Part shown: positions 45,601 to 49,720 of the stretch, one piece after another
Layout of the letters: each line of letters begins with the position of its first letter
How positions within the stretch are numbered: position 1 is the stretch's first letter
From: Anadara kagoshimensis
Lineage: Eukaryota > Mollusca > Bivalvia > Arcoida > Arcidae
Reading direction: 5' to 3'
Length of the DNA: 64,000 nt
NCBI GenBank assembly: GCA_021292105.1
Contig: CM037868.1
Span: forward strand, 25,942,732 to 26,006,731
The notes under the pieces: generated by a model
The model's database searches: none
Told to the model about the DNA's origin: nothing
Seen by the model: only the letters and a program-made list of their open reading frames with translations
Translations under genes and position numbers: made by a program

Positions 45601-46537
45601 TATTTTGGCCCTACAACTGTGGACATGAGGAATATTTTGGCCCTATAACTGTGGATCAGTGGATATTTTGGCCCTACAACTGTGGACATGAGGAATATTT
45701 TGGCCCTACAACTGTGGACATGAGGAATATTTTGGCCCTACAACTGTGGACATGAGGAATGATTTGGCCATACAACTGTGGGCATGAGGAATGCTTTGGC
45801 CCTATAACTGTTTTAATACTGTATCTTTGTCAAAATTTAAGTCAATATTTTCATGTGACTCATTCTATTGCTTCAGAAATAATATTTTCTCAAAATCTGA
45901 AAGCATACACTACAGGGATGAGGTTGAACTATTTTGAGTTTAATGAATGTGTAAAATTTGGGGGAGGGGGGTGTTCAGACTTATATTTAGGAGCATGGCC
46001 TACTAAGCCCTGCTAATGTATTAACTCAGGTTAAGCAAGATGGGGAGACTAGATACAGCCGAATAAAATGCACTATACAAGCAGTTATTTACTGGAATGT
46101 ACACAACAATACTAACATTTACCAAGAATAGTAACAGTGTCATTTCCAAGAATAGAATGAATCCAGACTTGGTGATTGCGCAAACTGATTATATTGGAGG
46201 TTTTAATGCAAAAAATTAGTATCATCCATAGCAAATATGATATATCAATTTTGATTTTTGCTTAATATACGGACAACTACATATCACAGTGCCATGTAAC
46301 TGCATACTAGTGGGTGGGGCACCAAAAGTGTGGGTGGGGCTCAGAATGGTAGGGTGACGTTTTATTCTTGTAAACTGAATTTAATGGCTATATTCATTCA
46401 TTTTTAGTATTTCCATACAATAAATATATAGATAGATTTTAGAAAAACGCACCAGAGTCGGGATCAATTGCCGAAGTACTGGGTATATCATTTTGGATAC
46501 CATCTCGTTCGGTGTTTTCACCGACACTGGTCGCCAT
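7726..46537 (-). CDS. PIP5K1: Type I phosphatidylinositol-4-phosphate 5-kinase, multi-exon gene (whole span)
   Basis: The product phosphorylates PI4P at the 5-OH to make PI(4,5)P2 at the plasma membrane, which feeds actin, endocytosis and phospholipase C signalling. The spliced model from the upstream first exon gives about 771 residues plus an unfound terminal exon. Seen in order: KIGHRRVD near residues 72-79, SNPGASGS near 183-190, the ATP-contacting Lys in [11 protein letters not shown] near 202, [10 protein letters not shown] near 267, IMDYSLL with Asp near 330, [16 protein letters not shown] near 421-436, the metal-binding Asp in VIDILQ near 441, and the activation-loop KKKIEH with Glu near 453, the residue associated with type I substrate preference. 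The tail after about residue 495 is Ser/Pro/Lys-rich and longer than in most vertebrate paralogues. All intron phases agree across the exons listed separately. The 3' end of the gene is not resolved. Confidence 0.95.
8070..8400 (+). repeat. Dispersed repeat with GATT tetranucleotide head
   Basis: Starts at a (GATT)n run and continues GGGGTTTTACATCCCAGTCA, AATATTTCACTTATATCGAGA. The same order appears at about 44675-44935, 51945-52140 and 60535-60715 (plus) and 29610-29800 and 59500-59620 (minus). In several copies a tRNA-like segment follows, which suggests the tail of a tRNA-derived SINE. Confidence 0.65.
8578..8830. repeat. Foldback MITE, copy 3 (well preserved)
   Basis: Arms GGTTTCACAATCATTTCTTA and its inverse near 8800-8826, with matching TAAGATTTTCCTTAA blocks inside. 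It lies in the intron between exons 18 and 17 of PIP5K1. Confidence 0.8.
8868..8972. repeat. Short ACTGT-ended foldback element
   Basis: ATACTGTCGATTGG at the left and CCAATTTACAGTAT at the right are imperfect inverses about 100 bp apart. It belongs to a group of ACTGTAAA-ended elements also seen at 16121-16350 and 20597-20830. Confidence 0.5.
9121..9308 (-). CDS. PIP5K1: PIP5K1 exon 17
   Basis: Phase 2 in, phase 1 out, ATGTTTCAG acceptor and GTGAGT donor. Encodes (R)[33 protein letters not shown] and a Ser/Thr-rich end ([15 protein letters not shown]). Likely disordered tail with many candidate phosphosites; no family domain recognised. Confidence 0.85.
9524..9769 (-). pseudogene. Tandem copies of the PIP5K1 exon 16 donor edge
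   Basis: The first complete copy spans about 9602-9730 and repeats the [21 protein letters not shown]... coding stretch, with a one-base insertion before its own intact GTGAGT donor (CATACTCACC recurs at 9593-9602 and 9761-9770, 168 bp apart). A second, truncated copy lies at about 9524-9592, and further similarity to the end fades at 9430-9500. The copies lack a recognisable acceptor, since intron sequence takes the place of the exon start. Confidence 0.85.
9770..9947 (-). CDS. PIP5K1: PIP5K1 exon 16
   Basis: Phase 1 in, phase 2 out, TTTATTTCAG acceptor, CG|GTGAGT donor. It encodes [36 protein letters not shown] and [25 protein letters not shown] is reminiscent of proline-rich tail motifs in type I kinases. 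The donor half of this exon is copied downstream at 9524-9769. Confidence 0.9.
10672..10818 (-). CDS. PIP5K1: PIP5K1 exon 15
   Basis: Phase 1 both sides, TGTTTTGCAG acceptor, AG|GTAAAG donor. It encodes [15 protein letters not shown], then a Ser/Glu/Arg-rich stretch ([22 protein letters not shown]). The basic LK-SPSKK motif resembles the conserved basic patch just after the kinase core. Low-complexity tail beyond it. Confidence 0.9.
11100..11695. repeat. Tandem repeat of about 127 bp, five units
   Basis: AATGTATTTGGTGGCCTCAT recurs near 11108, 11225, 11351 (diverged), 11480 and 11607, each followed by CCTGGTCCAGGCCTTGAAAA, CATGTTTTTCAAA and ATGCTGATGAAGGCCATCA. It lies in the large intron between PIP5K1 exons 15 and 14. 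Confidence 0.85.
12605..13225. repeat. Minisatellite with CCATGGTAACAG core
   Basis: About 13 units of 40-62 bp, each with GTAACCATGGTAACAG, CTTTCTAACATATA and a TACATACA run. Units vary in length, so frame is not preserved. The GTTACCATGGTAAC palindrome occurs in most units. Confidence 0.9.
13232..16120. other. Intronic sequence, mostly featureless
   Basis: AT-rich intron of PIP5K1. It contains a foldback element at 13807-13991 (ATAGTCCAACCTGCCTTAAA with inverse CCTTTATAGACAGGTTTGAC), a four-unit repeat of about 42 bp at 14690-14840 (AATTCACTGGTC core), and a fragment of a dispersed repeat at 15300-15370 (ATGGTGGAG... AGAGTGCC). No coding signal found. Confidence 0.6.
16121..16350. repeat. 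ACTGTAAA-ended foldback element
   Basis: ATACTGTAAACCAATTTTTA at the left and AAGTCGGTTTACAGTT at the right form imperfect terminal inverted repeats about 220 bp apart. Similar in ends to 20597-20830. Confidence 0.5.
16809..16862 (-). CDS. PIP5K1: PIP5K1 exon 14, candidate 54-bp cassette exon
   Basis: A 54-bp interval with a GGCAG acceptor and a TTAG|GTAAAA donor, symmetric in phase 1, encoding (L)[17 protein letters not shown]. It is locally GC-rich inside an AT-rich intron. Skipping it gives [14 protein letters not shown], closer to the vertebrate KKIPLKPSPSKK order; including it adds 18 residues without shifting frame. Predicted as alternative; no transcript evidence. Confidence 0.5.
   Translation of the reverse strand, partial: WNPRLLGGRSGFEKLPS
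17060..17240. repeat. Tandem repeat of about 45 bp, four units
   Basis: TTCTTACAAAGATAGGT recurs with GAG/GGCTGGCTAACATTGGG between copies. Confidence 0.8.
17869..18311. mobile_element. MITE with CAGGGTTC ends (copy 2)
   Basis: Same family as 4808-5236, about 443 bp, with a slightly diverged left end (CAGGGTTCTTACAGAC) and an intact right end GCCTGTACGAACCCTG. A poly-C tract lies just upstream at about 17768-17803. Confidence 0.75.
18868..19145. repeat. Tandem repeat of about 45 bp, seven units
   Basis: ATGCAAGGGGGCGGGGATTT recurs seven times, separated by ATAATGATT-AAAATCTATCAT. Copies are closely similar. Confidence 0.9.
19926..20013 (-). CDS. PIP5K1: PIP5K1 exon 13 (end of kinase core)
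   Basis: Phase 0 in, phase 1 out. It encodes [19 protein letters not shown] and [10 protein letters not shown], matching the family's DTVSVHRP--YAERF and NTVFKK blocks that close the kinase domain. Donor GTAAGT. The frame can splice either to the candidate cassette exon at 16809-16862 or directly to 10672-10818. Confidence 0.95.
20597..20830. repeat. TACTGTAAAGGGG foldback MITE
   Basis: Left end TACTGTAAAGGGG and right end CCCCCTTTACAGTA are inverse; subterminal blocks GGGTGAAAATTTCGCG and CGCGAAAATTTCCCCC also pair. It lies in the PIP5K1 intron between exons 13 and 12. Confidence 0.75.
20880..21065 (-). repeat. tRNA(Leu)-like SINE fragment, two heads
   Basis: On the minus strand, TCAGTGGCCAAGTGGTCTAA acts as an A-box-like segment with B box GGTTCAAATCCC 35-40 bases later. 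A second similar head (CTACCTAGTGGTCTAAACC... GGTTTCGATTCCC) follows directly. A related fragment lies at 19660-19720. Confidence 0.55.
21373..21505 (-). CDS. PIP5K1: PIP5K1 exon 12 (activation loop)
   Basis: Phase 2 in, phase 0 out. It encodes [36 protein letters not shown] and MKSIVIDG. The Asp of VIDILQ is the metal-binding residue. KKKIEH is the activation loop; a Glu at this place is associated with type I (PI4P) rather than type II substrate choice. Acceptor ATTTCAG, donor GTAAGT. Confidence 0.97.
22026..22138. repeat. Near-perfect 113-bp hairpin
   Basis: Arms of about 54 bp (ATTTATTGCCTTTGTTTGAG... and the inverse ending CTCAAAGGCAATAAAT) pair almost completely around a CAT spacer. 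It lies in the intron between PIP5K1 exons 12 and 11. Likely a foldback element. Confidence 0.9.
22680..23960. repeat. Direct repeat flanking PIP5K1 exon 11
   Basis: The segments 22680-22960 and about 23650-23960 share ordered blocks: AGTTTGCT-TGC--GGCAATG, AT-AACGCCATTT-TAGA, then TTGCTGGAACAGCCAAT and a GATGTCACA end. They lie on both sides of exon 11 in the same orientation and are diverged. Confidence 0.65.
23055..23172 (-). CDS. PIP5K1: PIP5K1 exon 11
   Basis: Phase 1 in, phase 2 out, donor CC|GTAAGTAT. It encodes [15 protein letters not shown], then [16 protein letters not shown] and TEDDEDIP. The F/YSTxxESIxxxA block matches the family's ALYSTAMESIQGEA segment, which precedes GGIPARN. 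An intron of about 6 kb separates it from exon 10. Confidence 0.9.
24322..24522. mobile_element. 201-bp MITE with about 30-bp terminal inverted repeats
   Basis: TACAGTACAGGCCTGTCAAA... at the left and ...TTTGACAGGTCTGTACTGTA at the right pair over about 30 bp with one mismatch. The element interrupts a diverged tandem unit (CTTATCGCAAA... TTTCTTTACAGT) that recurs at about 24235, 24545, 24720 and 24890. Confidence 0.85.
24950..25915. repeat. 73-bp tandem repeat, about 13 units
   Basis: AAGATGGTGGCAATGAATTT recurs every 73 bp from about 25076 to 25890, with an older diverged unit at 24958-25075. Central units differ by only one or two bases (CCTTTT/TCTTTT, TTTGTAAT/TTTATAAT), which indicates recent homogenisation. 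Located in the intron between PIP5K1 exons 11 and 10. Confidence 0.95.
25916..29148. other. Intron with several repeat fragments
   Basis: Contains a four-unit repeat at 26300-26500 (CCAATCCATGTCCAAACC core) that runs into a dispersed repeat at 26500-26640 shared with 36130-36300 and 51040-51225; a three-unit repeat at 26640-26800 (GCAGATGTTCATGTTGGGGG); a 28-bp minisatellite at 27290-27475 (GGGCTATTAGGCCCCTGCTA); and copies of GACCTTAACYCTTGACCTAT at 28700 and 28868. No coding exon seen. Confidence 0.7.
29149..29245 (-). CDS. PIP5K1: PIP5K1 exon 10 (insert-region linker)
   Basis: Phase 0 in, phase 1 out. It encodes [19 protein letters not shown]... to GLTESYP, an acidic, low-complexity linker at the place where family members carry a variable loop between MDYSLL and the activation loop. 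The acceptor is CTTTACAG and the donor AG|GTGCTT, weaker than its neighbours; an in-frame read-through would stop after about 14 codons. Confidence 0.85.
29805..29882 (-). CDS. PIP5K1: PIP5K1 exon 9 (MDYSLL catalytic segment)
   Basis: Twenty-six codons, TATTTTAG acceptor, GTAGGT donor, phase 0 both sides. It encodes [26 protein letters not shown]. The Asp of MDYSLL is the family's catalytic/metal-binding residue. The downstream intron starts within 10 bp of an (ATCA)n run at 29750-29797. Confidence 0.96.
30110..30390 (-). pseudogene. Two decayed copies of the PIP5K1 exon 8 donor edge
   Basis: Two units of about 140 bp, beginning at CAAGGGAGAT near 30111 and 30251, repeat the segment starting at 30391 in the genuine exon. 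Each carries about 95 bp matching the coding end (the [21 protein letters not shown] region) and intron sequence. The copy nearer 30110 keeps a GTAAG donor; the copy nearer 30251 has a changed donor (GTATG) and coding substitutions. Each continues, beyond the copied part, into intron sequence instead of the rest of exon 8, so neither has an acceptor. Confidence 0.85.
30413..30652 (-). CDS. PIP5K1: PIP5K1 exon 8 (DLKGS segment)
   Basis: Eighty codons, phase 0 both sides, GTAAGT donor. It encodes [16 protein letters not shown]..., then [22 protein letters not shown] and [20 protein letters not shown] is the conserved catalytic-lobe signature of PIP kinases. The 3' third of this exon with its donor and adjoining intron has been copied twice downstream (30110-30390). 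Confidence 0.97.
31088..31147 (-). CDS. PIP5K1: PIP5K1 exon 7
   Basis: A 60-bp exon too short to stand out as an open frame. Acceptor CTTTCTTTCAG, donor GTAAGAG, phase 0 both sides. It encodes [20 protein letters not shown], essentially identical to the family block that follows LLPGYYM. Confidence 0.96.
32163..32315 (-). CDS. PIP5K1: PIP5K1 exon 6 (nucleotide-binding loop and Lys)
   Basis: Fifty-one codons, phase 0 both sides, GTAAGT donor. It encodes [32 protein letters not shown] and continues to [13 protein letters not shown] is the family's glycine-rich nucleotide-binding loop and the Lys in FIIKTV the ATP-phosphate contact, so the catalytic machinery is intact here. Confidence 0.97.
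32757..32874 (-). CDS. PIP5K1: PIP5K1 exon 5
   Basis: Phase 2 in, phase 0 out. It begins (H)[17 protein letters not shown] and continues [22 protein letters not shown], the conserved segment in which phosphorylated substrates and the dimer interface lie in the family. The 5' edge of this exon (the [10 protein letters not shown] part) with its acceptor and the adjoining intron is repeated twice more just upstream at 32942-33172. Confidence 0.96.
32942..33172 (-). pseudogene. Two extra copies of the PIP5K1 exon 5 acceptor edge
   Basis: Together with the genuine exon edge these form a three-unit direct repeat with 111-bp spacing (CAATRATGGG starts at about 32842, 32953 and 33064). Each unit holds about 33 bp of exon 5 ([10 protein letters not shown] region), the AG acceptor and about 75 bp of intron. 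The proximal extra copy has substitutions; the distal copy still reads [13 protein letters not shown] and then meets a stop. Both keep an AG at the acceptor (TTTCAG and TTTTAG), so they are potential decoy acceptors. Confidence 0.85.
33510..33640 (-). CDS. PIP5K1: PIP5K1 exon 4
   Basis: Phase 0 in, phase 2 out (GTAAGT donor). The translation [19 protein letters not shown]... through [21 protein letters not shown] is the conserved N-lobe start of PIP5Ks; the IQLGIG and ERDVLMQDF blocks are diagnostic. The acceptor is TGTTATGTAG, a weaker pyrimidine tract than in neighbouring exons. Confidence 0.95.
33786..34110 (+). pseudogene. Non-LTR retrotransposon reverse-transcriptase fragment
   Basis: The plus strand encodes LGLT-MPRKQ in one frame and then, after a frameshift, [37 protein letters not shown] and [18 protein letters not shown]. 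The order N-KKT-M, (V)D-F-YLG, GGT--DI--R, ARSA---L--WKS is the thumb region just after the RT catalytic core of LINE-type elements. It is about 85 residues, broken, and ends near a poly-G run at 34141. It lies in the PIP5K1 intron between exons 4 and 3, in the opposite orientation. Confidence 0.8.
34428..34772. repeat. Inverted repeat with about 20-bp arms
   Basis: GTTGTTTTACCAGTTCCGAA (about 34429-34448) and TTCGGAACTGGTAAAACGA (about 34753-34771) pair with one mismatch and enclose about 300 bp. This may be a MITE or a remnant of one. Confidence 0.55.
35047..35373 (+). other. Unrecognised 108-codon open frame inside PIP5K1 intron
   Basis: It opens [20 protein letters not shown] and ends [10 protein letters not shown]. 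No motif, signal peptide or family was recognised. It is the longest non-repetitive open frame outside recognised exons but has AT-rich composition and no visible splice partners. It could be a chance frame or part of a decayed mobile element. Confidence 0.2.
35444..35563 (-). CDS. PIP5K1: PIP5K1 exon 3
   Basis: Forty codons, phase 0 on both sides, CTGTTTTCAG acceptor and GTATGA donor. It encodes [12 protein letters not shown]... and ends in [20 protein letters not shown], which matches the conserved KKIGHR-VD-(S/T)G---YKK entry into the type I PIP5K core. This is the first exon whose homology to the family is clear. Confidence 0.93.
36512..36567 (-). CDS. PIP5K1: PIP5K1 exon 2
   Basis: The exon is bounded by a strong TTTTTTTCAG acceptor and a GTGGGT donor, phase 1 in and phase 0 out. 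It encodes (D)[18 protein letters not shown], a proline-rich N-terminal linker ahead of the kinase core. It is the common acceptor exon for exons 1a and 1b. The adjacent upstream intron begins with an (AAAT)n microsatellite directly behind the branch-point region. Confidence 0.85.
36568..36635. repeat. (AAAT)n microsatellite
   Basis: About 16 AAAT repeats directly upstream of the PIP5K1 exon 2 acceptor on the minus strand, giving a T-rich tract ahead of the splice site. Confidence 0.95.
36661..37015 (+). repeat. Dispersed repeat with internal tandem copies
   Basis: Member of the family described at 5378-5632. Here the block GGGTCATAACTCCATGAAGC ... GGTTAATGATATGTG... CTATC-ATATT is repeated three times with about 81-bp spacing (36735-36955). 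Confidence 0.75.
37133..37393. repeat. Foldback MITE, copy 4
   Basis: Same family as 1711-1968: left GGTTTCACAATCATTCCTTA, right GAATGATTGTGAAACCGGGG. Confidence 0.8.
37394..40018. other. Intron between PIP5K1 exons 1b and 2
   Basis: Contains a tRNA-like SINE region at 38340-38660 on the minus strand: one head at about 38365-38445 (A box GGGTAGTTCATGGGTAGAGC, B box GGTTCGATCCCC) and a shorter one at 38585-38660 (GTAGCTCAGTGGTAGAGC, GGTTTGATC). Also a 26-bp tandem at 38805-38890 (AACAGTTTTAATTAAACAAT) and an element with GCTGTCATTGATAG / ATCAATGACAAC ends at about 39376-39772. No exon found. Confidence 0.6.
40019..40100 (-). CDS. PIP5K1: PIP5K1 exon 1b (downstream alternative first coding exon)
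   Basis: The ATG at 40100-40098 follows AAATATAAAG and opens [19 protein letters not shown]..., 27 codons ending in phase 1 (...NHDE-G) before a GTTAGT donor. The phase is the same as exon 1a, so either can splice to exon 2 in frame and give a different N-terminus. Its amino-acid content is more hydrophobic and basic than exon 1a. No transcript evidence is available here; the call rests on the open frame, the donor and the phase match. Confidence 0.7.
40475..43378. mobile_element. Pearl/Helitron-like nonautonomous element with about 15 central 145-bp repeats
   Basis: The left end carries the palindrome AGGCCCATGGGCCT and then GCTCACCTGA (40498-40507). The right end carries the exact inverse TCAGGTGAGC (43365-43374), preceded by a CA/CG-rich microsatellite (about 43288-43330). 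The centre (about 40620-42830) is a head-to-tail array with 145-bp spacing: the TGACCTTGACC core recurs at about 40683, 40828, 40973, 41118 and on to about 42713. Short ends, a microsatellite and a central tandem core match the pearl-type elements described in oysters. The class assignment is an inference. The element lies between the two alternative first exons of PIP5K1. Related end fragments occur near 3783, 43718 and 44105. Confidence 0.6.
43379..46452. other. PIP5K1 intron 1a; repeats only
   Basis: Holds element-end fragments (AAGGTCCTGT-AGCTCACC at 43708 and 44100), a dispersed repeat at 44675-44935, a second at 45025-45180, and a minisatellite of about 33 bp at 45250-45800 (TTTTGGCCCTACAACTGTGG core, about 17 units). 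The minisatellite gives overlapping spurious open frames. Confidence 0.75.
46453..46537 (-). CDS. PIP5K1: PIP5K1 exon 1a (upstream alternative first coding exon)
   Basis: The ATG at 46537-46535 sits in a good context (AAGATGGCG) and encodes [13 protein letters not shown]..., 28 codons rich in polar residues, ending in phase 1 before a GTGCGT donor. Joined to exon 2 it gives ...DPDS-D-TEYDP. The peptide precedes the kinase core and looks disordered. An NRF1-like and an ETS-like motif lie about 210-240 bp upstream, which fits a housekeeping-type promoter. The start is chosen as the first in-frame Met in the exon; the 5' UTR border is not known. Confidence 0.85.
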
Positions 46538-46739
46538 CTTGATGACCAAAACCTTAGCTACGTGAGGAATTCTTCATATATACATCACTATACATCATCA
46601 ATTGTCATACAGTAGCACAGTGAAAGCTTAATCAACCCATGGGTGTTTCATTATAGACTGGCAATTCTTTAAAACTTAATTGTTTCCACGAAAGGTCCGT
46701 CAACAGATTGCAATACTCTGTACTTTTCAGGAAGCCCGC

Positions 46740-46790
46740 ATGACGCATGCGCCATAAATTCATTTCCGTGCGGAAGTAAACATATACCCG
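46740..46790 (-). promoter_or_regulatory. Candidate proximal promoter of PIP5K1 exon 1a (NRF1-like and ETS-like motifs)
   Basis: The segment holds GCATGCGC at 46745-46752, resembling half of an NRF1 site, and CGGAAGTA at 46771-46778, resembling an ETS core. Both are frequent in TATA-less housekeeping promoters. They lie 208-241 bp upstream of the exon 1a ATG. A transcription start near here is an inference from position and motif type. Confidence 0.4.
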
Positions 46791-47489
46791 TAAATTCGAC
46801 AAGTAGTAGCTTTTCGAAACGCACTACCGTTTCTAACTGCAATAGACTTGAAATTTCACATGTCTTTTCAGAACATATTTTTATATTTTGAATATTTTTG
46901 CAAATAGCTCAGCTTTTTAAATCTTTTCCCTTTAAATTTATATGAATAAATCATGTTCAATAAAAATTTTCAATAAAAGTTTGTCGAGAAATAAATACTT
47001 GTTCGTTTGCACGAATTTTTAAAAGGAAAATGAATCGTAGATAACCTCACGCCGTAAATTGACGAGTTTTCACAAACCTCGTATTTCTTTAACAAACTCT
47101 GGCCCCTTTGCACTGCTCTATGACGTTGACTATATAAATATCTTTTCATTTTTAAATTAATTCGTTACACAAGGTGAAAGCTATTGTGACAGATATGAAC
47201 ATGTTTGGATAATTGACTAATTAACGTTTCCTTAACTAGTTGAGATGGTTTCTTACAGATTAATTACTCAATATTTGATTTAACACCTTTATTTCTTTGT
47301 TCCGGATTTCCTGGCAATGTGACACTAATGTCCGTATTCACACCTGTGTTAAAGACAGGTTTACCTCTGAGAACAGCTTAAATATTTTAAACCTGTTTCA
47401 CACATGTTTCTTAAGTGTGAGCTCATCTCAAATATCAAGGTAAATCTAAACCTGGTACCAGGTAGGTTTATATACTGATTTACCACAAG

Positions 47490-48870
47490 AATTGCAATGG
47501 AAGATTACATTGATGCGATTGAGAGGCTTGATATGATTGATCTGATAAACAGAAGAACACAGGTTTTTCGTGATAGAACAGACCCGATGATTTGATGATG
47601 ATGACTTTTTCAATAGATTCCGTTTCCACAAGCACAACATTTTGGATATTATGCAAATTTTAGGAAATGCACATGTACTTAAACAACAAAAAAGGGTGTG
47701 AGTTACTCCTCTTCAACAACTTTTGATAAAGTTACGATTTTATACAACAGGAACATTTCAATTAGTTGATGGTGACTTATTTGATGTGTCACAACCAACC
47801 ATTTCTAGGGTTGTAAAGAGAGTTCCCTGAGTTATTGCTTCACACTATAATGAAGTTATTCGTTTTCCTCAGGGCAATGCACTTCTTCGTGTACGAAGGG
47901 GTTTCATGGATATCGGAGGTATACCAGGTAGTGTAGGTCAATTGACTGTACACATATACCTATTCAGTCTCCCGGAGATACATAGGCGTAGGAGGGTTAT
48001 TAATATTGGGGGGGGGGGGGCCAAACCGAAGCTATGTCTATGTCATGCCGCAGGTACGACCTGGTGCCTATGGCACGAGGCGGGGAGAGTATGAGAGGGG
48101 TGCTAAACCCCTCGCATAGGTGGGGGTCCGGGGGCCTCCCCCGGAAAATTTTCAAAACTAAGTCCTGTCTAGACGCATTTTCAATGCATTGTGCATCGTT
48201 TTGATAGGTAAAAATACTGTGATATCAAGGCAAGATTATATAAAATAACCGTATGACACAAGTTCCATAATCAACCCTCTCATTGGAGATGATCCAGAAT
48301 TTTAGAAAGGGGGCGTATAATGCGAAAGTCAAAGGCTCGAACCTTCTAGGGGGGTTCGGGGGCATGCTCCCCCGGAAAATTTTGAAAAAGTGGCGCAAAA
48401 TCCTGCATTCTGGTGCAATCTGAGCTGAACAATATGTATTATTAGCGACAAAAGGGGGGGGGGGGTACGCCCCCCGCTGAATCCGCCACTGGATATGGGG
48501 GTACCCCGGAAAATTTTGACGCCTTATTACAAGTATAATGATGAAATTGGTAATTGATTGGTTACCAGATGGACATTTCCTGTTAAAGCTCTTGTTTTTT
48601 TTCTATTTTTTTAGCATGATACAAAATTGAACACAATATATTGCGGGAGCCTGCCCCCCCCCCTTCTCTGACATTGGGGGGGGGGGGGGCCCGGCCCCTG
48701 CTGGCCCCCCCCCCTGCTCCTACGCCTATGAGATATGAATGCAGAGTTATATCGAGGGGTTTCTATTCTATAAATGTGCAAGCAATTTGTGACCATCAAT
48801 GCAATTTCACAAACATTGATGCAAGATGACCAGGGAGCACCCATGACAGTAGGACATTTGATAACAACAA
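47490..48870 (+). pseudogene. HARBI1-like transposase pseudogene
   Basis: Recognisable blocks on the plus strand: MEDYIDAIERLDMIDLINRR and TQVFRDRTDP, then a stop; FFNRFRFHKHNILDIM; TPLQQLLIKLRFYTTGTFQL; VSQPTISRVVKRVP then a stop; FMDIGGIPGSVG; a one-base shift into IDCTHIPIQSPGD, which holds the first DDE Asp. After the nested insertion, FYSINVQAICDHQCNF and PGSTHDS (second Asp) follow, with W changed to a stop before PGSTHDS. The C-terminal third with the Glu is missing. It is clearly inactive. Confidence 0.92.
47981..48730. mobile_element. 750-bp insertion with 14-bp TIRs inside the transposase pseudogene
   Basis: CATAGGCGTAGGAG at the left and CTCCTACGCCTATG at the right are perfect inverses. 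The flanking AGATA (47976-47980 and 48731-48735) is a 5-bp target duplication, and removing the insert with one AGATA reconnects the transposase codons. Inside are long G and C runs and three variants of a GGGG-CCCCCGGAAAATTTT block. No open frame was recognised; class unknown. Confidence 0.85.
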
Positions 48871-49149
48871 CATTTGTGCTGTGAAAGTACAAGTGACTTT
48901 ACATATAATTGTAGCATGCTAAAATTTGGTCCTTTCCTACCAGCCATTACACCATCTGAATCTAGAATCAGGTAAATCCTGTTTATTTTCAGTGTGAAAC
49001 ATGGATAAAACATGTGTGATTTCTACTCAACTGTGATTTAAAGCCCCATTTTCCTAAGCCAGGTTTACACTGTAATCTTTTCTTACTTGAGACACAGGTG
49101 TGAATACGGGCATAATTGTTATTGTGTTAAGTAATCCAGATATAATGCG

Positions 49150-49152
49150 GTT

Positions 49153-49189
<37 letters not shown>
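49150..49189. repeat. Poly-T tract
   Basis: About 39 consecutive T, possibly the tail of a retroposed element in minus orientation. Confidence 0.9.
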
Positions 49190-49196
<7 letters not shown>

Positions 49197-49599
49197 ATTT
49201 TAACGTCAGTCTGGAGGTGACCACTGGATAGTCCGGGTCGCTATTCCAATTAAAAGTTAGTGAAAATAGAGTGAATTTGTATGTTTTATTTTAATCATTT
49301 AATTTAGCTAAATTTGAGCTTAATTCCCCGTTATAATACTATTTTCCCCAACACTTGTATTCTTGCACAATTTCCATAAAGAAATGCAACAAATATTTCA
49401 AAAATTCTTAAATTATCAATTCCCGCTTCATTTTTATTTATAAATCTTCACACTTGTGTAGGTAATTTCATAATTGTACCCCTATTTCACGTTTTTCAAC
49501 CAAATGGTTTTCACTTGAATTTTCCTACTTAGATGACCCTTAAGACCACATCGGTATTCATCACTCAATAAGTGATCAGATTATAGTTACAATGAAATT

Positions 49600-49720
49600 A
49601 TTTATAAATCCCCTTCCCCCTGTCCCTCGACGCCGGGAATCGAACCTGGATCGCCTGTTTGTAAAGCGAACCGCTCTCTGGCTCTACTGCCTAGAAGGTA
49701 ACCCATAGGTGAGACAGTAG
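49600..49720 (-). repeat. tRNA-like SINE head
   Basis: On the minus strand, GGCAGTAGAGCCAGAGAGC is followed 25-30 bases later by a B box in CAGGTTCGATTCCCGG. This arrangement is typical of SINE heads, and similar sequence gives common spurious protein entries ending in GSIPG. Confidence 0.6.

Larger units (their letters stand above)
47329..49112 (+). mobile_element. Degenerate Harbinger (PIF) DNA transposon
   Basis: Terminal inverted repeats TGTCCGTATTCACACCTGTG (left) and CACAGGTGTGAATACGGGCA (right) match at 19 of 20 positions. They are flanked by a TAA duplication (47326-47328 and 49113-49115), the 3-bp TWA target typical of Harbinger elements. A second block of similarity (GGTTTACCTCTGAG / CTAAGCCAGGTTTAC) lies just inside. 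The body carries a broken HARBI1-like transposase and a nested 750-bp insertion; no Myb-like second gene was recognised. Confidence 0.9.

Noticed and set aside
45382..45755. Open frames with repeated FGPTTVD / ILALQLW peptides
   Set aside because: They come from a minisatellite of about 33 bp; overlapping frames and varying unit length argue against a protein.
47446..47640. Minus-strand open frame
   Set aside because: It is antisense to the HARBI1-like pseudogene, which is recognisable on the plus strand.
48611..48892. Pro/Gly-rich open frames on both strands
   Set aside because: They cross G and C homopolymer runs at the end of a nested insertion.
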